A stretch of DNA of 64,000 nt from Lycium barbarum (lineage: Eukaryota; Streptophyta; Magnoliopsida; Solanales; Solanaceae). The notes under the pieces are model-generated. The model was not told the DNA's origin, did no database searches, and saw nothing but the letters and a program-made list of their open reading frames with translations. The position numbers and the translations under genes are program-made. Where the stretch lies: positions 94,199,777-94,263,776 of the forward strand of contig NC_083338.1 in the NCBI RefSeq assembly GCF_019175385.1, given 5' to 3'. Below, piece after piece: positions 56,791 through 64,000 of the stretch. The stretch's first letter is position 1; every line of letters begins with the position of its first letter.

Positions 56791-59700
56791 TGTTATACCC
56801 CGCGTTTTATGCAATTGGATAATTCAAGACAATCGCGGGAAGACGACAAGCAAGGCTACATTTTATTGTGTTTGGCATTTGAGTTATTTATGAAGAGTCT
56901 AGAAGTGGAAATAATGAGAGAGGTCAAGAGCATAAGGGGGATCCACGACATGACTCGTGAAAATATGAAGGAAGACGAAGGGCAAAATTGGAAGTTGGAA
57001 AAAAAAAATGTGTTTCATTAATTTCAAGAGCTAGCCCAAAATAAAGTTGGGCTTGAAATTTTAATCCAAAGAACAGAGCCCAACCGGCCATGTTCATGGC
57101 CCAAAGCCCATGGGAAATTAAAATACATGGATAAATAAGATGGTTATCCTCATTTTCCTCCATAACTTAAGAAAGTTCAAGAAGAAACTTGAAGGAGAAA
57201 AACCAAGCTAGGTTTCGGCCATAGATAAATTTTCCAAGAAAAATTGATAAAATTCCCCTAAAAATCATTTCCTACCAAGCAAAGAGTGCTTAACAAGGTG
57301 GAGTAGTCTTTGGAGCAAGAAAGATTCAAGATCCTCCAAGTTTCCAAGAATTAAACAAGTTGAGGAGTTGAAGAAGAAAGGTGAGTTTTTAATCTTGTTT
57401 TGTGTGTTATGAAGGTTTATATGTGTTGTTGTATGCCAAAATGAATGAAACTCATGAAGTAGAGGGAAATAGTATGTGGCCGTGTACCTCTACATAGGTA
57501 TAGGAACCATGCTTCAATTAATTGGATTAGTTTTTGGTTATTATTTTGGGAATGTTATGTGAAAAGTGGAAGTTGAATGATTTTGGAGAGATTGTAGTTG
57601 TGTGTGCATGAGGTTGAAGCCGTGTGGTGTAGTGTGTGTGGTGACCGTGTGTGTGTGTTGTTGTTGTGTAGAGAAAGAGTGAATTAATGTTATTAGTAGC
57701 TTGATTGTTGGGTTGTGGATCCTTGTCGCTAACGAATGCCTAATAATTTTTGTGAAGTTGTTGCAATTAGAGACTTGTTTAGGAGTTATATGAATGGAAT
57801 ATGATGTCTCTTTGTATGTATGAATGACAATGACGTTAGTATGGGATTGTCGGAATGTATATTATAAGGTTGATATTGTACTCATTGAAGTTGTATGGCT
57901 TTGAAGAAAGTGGCAAATTGATATTATGTGCCTGAATTGGAATATGTGAAGCGCTAGTGTGATTGTCGAATTTTGTTAACCGTTTGGCCGGGTTTGAATT
58001 CCCGAGTGGTGTTTGATGAAAATTTGATGAAATTGAATGTCGAGGATGGTATATTTACAGAGGAAATGCTGCCGAAATTTCGGTAGCAAAGTCCTTCCTT
58101 AAGATTCTAACTCAAAGTGTACTAATGAAAGTTTTGGTAAACTTGACCAAATTGCAGATTTTGACGAGATTGTGACGCGATTTTGGAGTAGCTAAAGGAG
58201 CGGAGAGAGGTATGTAAGGCTTCACCCTTCTTTCTATGGCATGTCTTGGTTGTAAGAAGTCGGGCACAAGCCTCGGGGACGACCTCAATCCCCGGAATCC
58301 GCACCTAAAGTTTTCAACTTTTCATTCAATTGAATTGAAGTAGGAAGTGCGCAAAATGATAGAAAGACCTCCTAGACCTCTATGACGTGCGTAAATGGGA
58401 CCCGATCACCCTAGAACCCTCACAAGTAATGACATGACCTGTAGTATATGTAAATAATATACGCCACCTCATCCGGCCCGAGGTGGGCCCGCTACCCCCG
58501 GACTTTCCTATAGTATTGGTTGATGTACTTCAAGTGAACCCGAAGGGAACCTTTGATCCCGATCTTGTTACCATGAGATAAGTACTATGATTCCTCTAAC
58601 GAGGATGCCTCTGTGATGACAAGGATGACCATGATGTTAGATAAGCGGGAATGCCTATAATACGTACCACCGGAATGACCCTATGACTAAGACGACTAAG
58701 CTAAGCATCTTATACGAACATGAAAGTGACAAACTAATTCTTGAAACTTATTTATATTCCCTAGCCATGATTTTATTTTCTAGAAGATTTCAAAGTCTAT
58801 GAAATGACATCTATAATACCCCGATTTTATTTTACGTCCATTATACTATTATCCTCCATTGATACTCTCATCTTAAATACTTGTTTTCTTTCTGAGGTAA
58901 GACAAAACGATCACTATCCTTCCATAAGATAATCGGAGGTCACCGACCTTACGTCACTCCGATGGATACATGATTCTCCTTGGCCCCCTTGTACGCTTAT
59001 ACACTATATGTATATGTAGATAATGTAAGTAAATGTATGTAAAACACATATGTATGTACAAGCTGTGTATATAATCAAAGATCTAGAGCGCTATAGTCGC
59101 CGACATCCATACATGATACCAGAGTATGTCTATAATCAAAGATTCAGAGCGCTATAGACGCTGACATATAAGCATGATGTATGTACACGTATACGGGGAA
59201 GATGGGGATAAGGGCAGAGCGTTATACACGCATTTCCACCTGATCAGTTGGCATTACATGACATGATATCGTCCCGGACGCGGGATGCCCGGACGCGGGA
59301 AGTACATTTATGGCTAAATGGATCGGCTGCCGACGCCTCGGCAATATGAGACATCTTATTTTTACATATATGTATAAGAAGAGATTTTCAAAGGAAAGCT
59401 ATGTAATAAGATGATATACTATGACACGAAATGCTATGATATGATAAGATAGGATATGATAAGCTAGACTATATTGTGGCAAGCCACACTATGACATGAT
59501 ATGCTAGAATATAAAATACCGTGAGGTGATAAGCTACAATATGACCGGATACGACATACTATGATAGCGCAGAGCGTAATGTGACAAAATGCAACATGAT
59601 ATTAACCCTAGTTCCTAAGTCTACGAAAAAGAAACGTTGCAGAAGGAAAAAAAAAAAGGGGGAAACAAGTCCATATGAAAGCCGGCCCGAGAAGGGGCCT

Positions 59701-60231
59701 CGCTACGTGCAGGTTATTTTTCTTGCTGCATTATCGATCCTATGATTCCCTGATATTGTTAATCATGCTCTATATTACTGCTTCTATTATTTTCCATGCC
59801 TTACATACTCGGTACACTATTCGTACTGACGTCCCTTCTTGTGGACGCTGCGTTTCATGCCGCGCAGGTCAGCAGGCTGGTGGACGTGATCTATAGGAGC
59901 TTATCAGCAGTACTCTACAGTGCTCCAGTTGTTCCGGAGCTTTACTTCAGCGGTACTATTTTGTATATGTATATTCGGGCACGATAGTACTCGGCCCTTT
60001 CTATGTGTAATTACACTATGTCTAGAGGCTCGTAGACAGATATGTACAGTCAGTCGGGTACAGTAGATTTATGATGTTTGGCATGATAATGTTGTTGTCT
60101 AAAGTATTAACTATGTTTGCCAGTTTATGTTTCAAAAAAAAAAAATATATGGCACTGTTTATATAAGATAGCTAAGGGGTGCTCGGTACAAGTATCGGGT
60201 ACTCGTCACGGCCCCTAGTCGGGTCGTGACA
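56791..60231 (+). repeat. E10 LTR copy 2 (shared middle LTR)
   Basis: 3,441 bp; identical by eye to copy 1 except C for G at 57074. It serves as the 3' LTR of the first unit and the 5' LTR of the second, with a polypurine tract before it and a primer-binding site (60236-60247) after it. Confidence 0.93.
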
Positions 60232-60443
60232 GAAGTGGTATCAGAGCAGTTCGGTCCTAGGGTTTGTCTACGAGCCGTGTCCAGTAGAGTCTTGTCTATG
60301 GGTGTGTAGCGCGCCATACTTATAGGCAGGAGGCTACAGGGCATTTAGGAAATGTGACCTTCTTTGCATTCTAAGATCGTGCGATAGAGCTATGCTACCA
60401 GGCTTCCACCTTCCTTTCCTAATCCTATGTTATGGTTTCAGTA
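60232..60443 (+). other. E10 leader with primer-binding site, copy 2
   Basis: Repeat of 54365-54576 with no difference noticed; primer-binding site at 60236-60247. Confidence 0.85.
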
Positions 60444-61850
60444 ATGCCGCCGAAGAAAAAGGCTACGATGGCTGAGAAAGCCAAGAGAGTGGCGGCCAGC
60501 AGAGTCGAGCGGGAGCTAGAAGAAGAAGAATCTCATAATGAGGCTCCCCCTCAGACCGTTCCTGCTCCCCCTGCACCAGCAGAGCAGGGAAGAGTTCCAG
60601 CTCCAGCCCCCGCACCCCCAGTTCCACCGCCAGTAGCTCCGGGCCAGCAGATGGCAGAGGCCATCCAGTTATTGACCCAGTTAGTTGCCGCACAAGCTCA
60701 GCGGCAAGATATAGACACGGGAGACAGGGCGGTAAGCGCAAGGGCCCGAGACTTTATTACCCTGAAGCCGCCAGAGTTCTATGGATCAAAACCAGAGGAG
60801 GACCCGCAGAGTTTCATAGACGAGATGCTGAGGACTCTGAGAATTATACATGCTTCGGATACGGAGTCCGTGGAGTTGGCTTCATACAGGCTGCGGGATG
60901 TGGCAGTTCTGTGGTACGGTAACTGGATATCATCGAGGGGAGCAAATGCACCCCCTCCGGTTTGGCAGGAGTTCACTGAGGCATTCCTACGACATTTCCT
61001 ACCGCCAGAGGTTCGACGGGCTCGAGCCGATATGTTCCTAAACCTTAGACAGGAAAATATGAGTGTTCGGGAATACAGTCTTCGTTTCAACTCATTGGCC
61101 AGGTATGCCCCAGCTATGATAGCGGATAGGGGAGATCATGTGCACCGTTTCGTGAGTGGGTTAGGGCCACATTTGGTTAAAGAATGCTTGACGGCCTCAC
61201 TCCAAGACGGGATGACTATTACCCGTATCCAGGCCCACGCCCAAAATTTGGAAGAACAATATCAGCCACGGAGGGAGGAGCGCTATCCAGACAGGGGTTC
61301 CCGAAAGAGAGGCCGGTTTTCCAGGACTAGAAGTGAGTACAGAGGGGGACAGACACAGGGGCAATTCGGGTACTCAGACCGACCGGCGGCCAGTGCACCT
61401 CCTCGATTTGCTGATAGGGGGTTTGACCGTTCTACTCACTCGAGACCGGATCAAGGTACCCGAGCCTCAGAATCTCAGTTTAGGGCTGATGCTGGCAGGA
61501 TAATGTCACCCCCGCCACGATGTGCTCGATGCGGCAGGCCACACTCGGGAGAGTGCCGCGCAGGTACGGGTGCTTGCTATACTTGTGGGCGGGTTGGCCA
61601 TTTGATGCGTGATTGCCCATTGAGAGATGGCGGAGACCGAGCCCAGCCTACCGGGTCCGCAGTTGGTTCATCGTCGACCGTACGCCCTCAGGGACAGGCC
61701 TCCCAGGCTCCAGCAGGTCGTAGCCGAGGCAGAGGAGGGATACCCAGCGCAGCCGGTCCTCCACACCGTATATATGCACTGACAGGACGACAGGACCCTG
61801 AGCCTCCCGCTGATGCGGCCACAGGTACTTTTTGTTGGTATTTTCTATAA
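60444..61850 (+). CDS. gag: E10 gag polyprotein, copy 2 (intact)
   Basis: Second complete gag frame of 468 codons, 5,867 bp after the first and with the same domains: basic N-terminus, Pro-rich part, capsid-like domain, first cysteine finger at 360 and CCHC knuckle at 378-391. The only change noticed is His instead of Tyr at residue 136 (CAT at 60849). His is also the residue in E4 and E8, so this copy keeps the older state. An alternative in-frame start at 60432 would add four residues. Both gags being free of stops while every other gag here is broken indicates a recent insertion. Confidence 0.92.
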   Translation: MPPKKKATMAEKAKRVAASRVERELEEEESHNEAPPQTVPAPPAPAEQGRVPAPAPAPPVPPPVAPGQQMAEAIQLLTQLVAAQAQRQDIDTGDRAVSARARDFITLKPPEFYGSKPEEDPQSFIDEMLRTLRIIHASDTESVELASYRLRDVAVLWYGNWISSRGANAPPPVWQEFTEAFLRHFLPPEVRRARADMFLNLRQENMSVREYSLRFNSLARYAPAMIADRGDHVHRFVSGLGPHLVKECLTASLQDGMTITRIQAHAQNLEEQYQPRREERYPDRGSRKRGRFSRTRSEYRGGQTQGQFGYSDRPAASAPPRFADRGFDRSTHSRPDQGTRASESQFRADAGRIMSPPPRCARCGRPHSGECRAGTGACYTCGRVGHLMRDCPLRDGGDRAQPTGSAVGSSSTVRPQGQASQAPAGRSRGRGGIPSAAGPPHRIYALTGRQDPEPPADAATGTFCWYFL

Positions 61851-62657
61851 TATGTGCATTAATTGATTCGGATTCTATCTTATCCAACCCTGCCCTTTTG
61901 TATTGCTAAACATACTAAGAATTTGGATATTAGAGTGAGGAATAGTCACCCGCACAGGTAAAAAGTGAATCTTTGTGATTGCGAAGGCTAAAATAGTCAT
62001 TAAAAGAGAAATATTCGCTACGAGGGTGTTCAAACATTGCTGAGACCCCAACTTACCCCATATTATATAATATAGGTAGTACGGGGAAGCGGAAGTAAAA
62101 ATACTAACACTGAAACGCTGAAATGCATCAAAGTTTCAAGGTTAAGCGTGCTCAGGTGGGAGTAATTCCATGATGGGTGACCCCCTGGGAAATATGCCGA
62201 AAATTTCGTAAATGCAGAAATAAGAAACGAATGTAAAATTAGGTAGCCCAGAGTAAATTGGGGTGTGGAAAGTGGTTAGAAACCCCACACGAGTCACATA
62301 GGCCGAGCTGGACGGAACTAACGGAAAAAGGGGAAGCCGTGACAACAGAAAGCTTTGGGAATGAAGGAGGAAAGTACAGAGGTCACAGGGTGAGACCGAT
62401 ATTGAGCCCACATTAGCTAAGGCAAGGAATCCCTAATATGGTAATATACGGGAATATTTCTAGTGAGGGAATTGACACAGTAGACGTCACGAAGGAAGAA
62501 GCACAACTGCGAAGATCGCAAAGAGGGCAACCTAAGCTTCTAAGATGGACATGCTAAGTGACACGAGGCATCTGCGAAGGAGACCTCCCCGAAGTATAAT
62601 ACTATGCTATGAGGCCAGTTCAACATTCGAGGACGAATGTTCTAAAGCGGGGGAGGA
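61851..62657 (+). other. E10 post-gag region, copy 2
   Basis: Repeat of 55984-56790: protease remnant, 5S module, inverted repeat AACATTCG-AGGA-CGAATGTT at 62622-62641 and polypurine tract ending at 62657. Confidence 0.8.
62101..62193 (+). pseudogene. 5S rRNA-derived segment inside E10, copy 2
   Basis: Exact repeat of 56234-56326 at +5,867, with the same box A and box C regions kept. Confidence 0.82.
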
Positions 62658-64000
62658 TGTTATACCCCGCGTTTTATGCAATTGGATAATTCAAGACAAT
62701 CGCGGGAAGACGACAAGCAAGGCTACATTTTATTGTGTTTGGCATTTGAGTTATTTATGAAGAGTCTAGAAGTGGAAATAATGAGAGAGGTCAAGAGCAT
62801 AAGGGGGATCCACGACATGACTCGTGAAAATATGAAGGAAGACGAAGGGCAAAATTGGAAGTTGGAAAAAAAAAATGTGTTTCATTAATTTCAAGAGCTA
62901 GCCCAAAATAAAGTTGGGCTTGAAATTTTAATCCAAAGAACAGAGCCCAACCGGCCATGTTCATGGCCCAAAGCCCATGGGAAATTAAAATACATGGATA
63001 AATAAGATGGTTATCCTCATTTTCCTCCATAACTTAAGAAAGTTCAAGAAGAAACTTGAAGGAGAAAAACCAAGCTAGGTTTCGGCCATAGATAAATTTT
63101 CCAAGAAAAATTGATAAAATTCCCCTAAAAATCATTTCCTACCAAGCAAAGAGTGCTTAACAAGGTGGAGTAGTCTTTGGAGCAAGAAAGATTCAAGATC
63201 CTCCAAGTTTCCAAGAATTAAACAAGTTGAGGAGTTGAAGAAGAAAGGTGAGTTTTTAATCTTGTTTTGTGTGTTATGAAGGTTTATATGTGTTGTTGTA
63301 TGCCAAAATGAATGAAACTCATGAAGTAGAGGGAAATAGTATGTGGCCGTGTACCTCTACATAGGTATAGGAACCATGCTTCAATTAATTGGATTAGTTT
63401 TTGGTTATTATTTTGGGAATGTTATGTGAAAAGTGGAAGTTGAATGATTTTGGAGAGATTGTAGTTGTGTGTGCATGAGGTTGAAGCCGTGTGGTGTAGT
63501 GTGTGTGGTGACCGTGTGTGTGTGTTGTTGTTGTGTAGAGAAAGAGTGAATTAATGTTATTAGTAGCTTGATTGTTGGGTTGTGGATCCTTGTCGCTAAC
63601 GAATGCCTAATAATTTTTGTGAAGTTGTTGCAATTAGAGACTTGTTTAGGAGTTATATGAATGGAATATGATGTCTCTTTGTATGTATGAATGACAATGA
63701 CGTTAGTATGGGATTGTCGGAATGTATATTATAAGGTTGATATTGTACTCATTGAAGTTGTATGGCTTTGAAGAAAGTGGCAAATTGATATTATGTGCCT
63801 GAATTGGAATATGTGAAGCGCTAGTGTGATTGTCGAATTTTGTTAACCGTTTGGCCGGGTTTGAATTCCCGAGTGGTGTTTGATGAAAATTTGATGAAAT
63901 TGAATGTCGAGGATGGTATATTTACAGAGGAAATGCTGCCGAAATTTCGGTAGCAAAGTCCTTCCTTAAGATTCTAACTCAAAGTGTACTAATGAAAGTT
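62658..64000 (+). repeat. E10 LTR copy 3, partial at window end
   Basis: The first 1,343 bp of a third LTR, identical by eye to copy 2 and sharing its C at 62941. What follows (a flanking target site or another unit) is outside the window. Confidence 0.9.

Larger units (their letters stand above)
50924..64000 (+). mobile_element. E10: gag-only LTR element in a tandem LTR-internal-LTR-internal-LTR array
   Basis: Three LTRs start at 50924, 56791 and 62658 with an exact spacing of 5,867 bp, separated by two interiors of 2,426 bp. Each interior has a primer-binding site, one intact gag frame of 468 codons, a short protease remnant, a 5S-like segment and a polypurine tract; RT, RNase H and integrase are absent. 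Only two differences between repeats were noticed: G at 51207 versus C at 57074 and 62941, and T at 54982 versus C at 60849. The layout fits gag-only (TR-GAG-type) non-autonomous elements. The left target site is ATTAA (50919-50923). The third LTR is cut by the window end. Confidence 0.9.

Noticed and set aside
1..64000. Host protein-coding gene
   Set aside because: No open frame outside gag/pol shows a recognisable domain or exon-like series; every stretch can be assigned to an LTR element or its remnant.

Overview
This window is plant nuclear repeat DNA with no recognisable host gene. It consists almost entirely of nested Ty3/gypsy (Metaviridae) LTR retrotransposons. The one element with recognisable pol is a Tekay/Del-like chromovirus: gag, protease, RT, RNase H, integrase and a C-terminal chromodomain-like tail. 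LTRs begin TGTTA or TGTAA and end TCGTGACA or a close variant, and primer sites match the 3' end of initiator tRNA-Met. LTR ends of this kind are typical of asterid genomes, Solanaceae in particular; that assignment is inferred from memory.

Layout, with elements named in order. E1 (1-2955, minus): degenerate gag plus 5' LTR, inserted in E2. E2 (2956-4579, plus): remnant of a non-coding internal region, cut by E3. E3 (minus, outer span 4580-33659): LTRs at 4580-6905 and 21413-21703 plus 31640-33659, with a decayed gag/protease. E3 is split by E4 (9342-19211, plus, TSD TCTGT, complete but dead gag-pol) and by E5 (21704-31639, minus, TSD TAGGA/CAGGA, no coding capacity). E6 (plus, from 33660) sits in the E3 5' LTR; it has no gag or pol but carries a 5S rRNA-like segment at 39908-40010. 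Its 5' LTR is split by a minus-strand solo LTR, E7 (36073-38601, perfect TSD GCTCG). E8 (from 45195, plus; gag/protease remnant) lies in the E6 3' LTR, E9 (from 49115) in E8, and E10 (from 50924) in E9. E10 is a young gag-only element arranged LTR-internal-LTR-internal-LTR with an exact period of 5,867 bp, and it runs off the window end.

The order of insertion follows from interruptions and target-site duplications: E2 > E3 > E6 > E8 > E9 > E10, with E4 and E5 in E3, E7 in E6 and E1 in E2. E10 encodes an apparently intact gag twice; all other gag/pol copies are broken. E5, E6 and E10 could move only with proteins supplied in trans, E4-type relatives being plausible donors.

The most unusual signals are: (1) a 5S rRNA-derived segment inside the internal regions of two families with unrelated LTRs (E6 and E10), within a longer shared module; (2) a bipartite LTR signature kept across nearly all families, namely a splice-donor-like GTATGTAAGGC and, 0.6-1.6 kb downstream, its complement GCCTTACATAC fused to a TCAGTAC/GTACTGA hairpin; (3) a hairpin beside the polypurine tract; (4) family-specific palindrome arrays just upstream of the TATA box; (5) the tandem E10 arrangement. 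All comparisons were made by eye.
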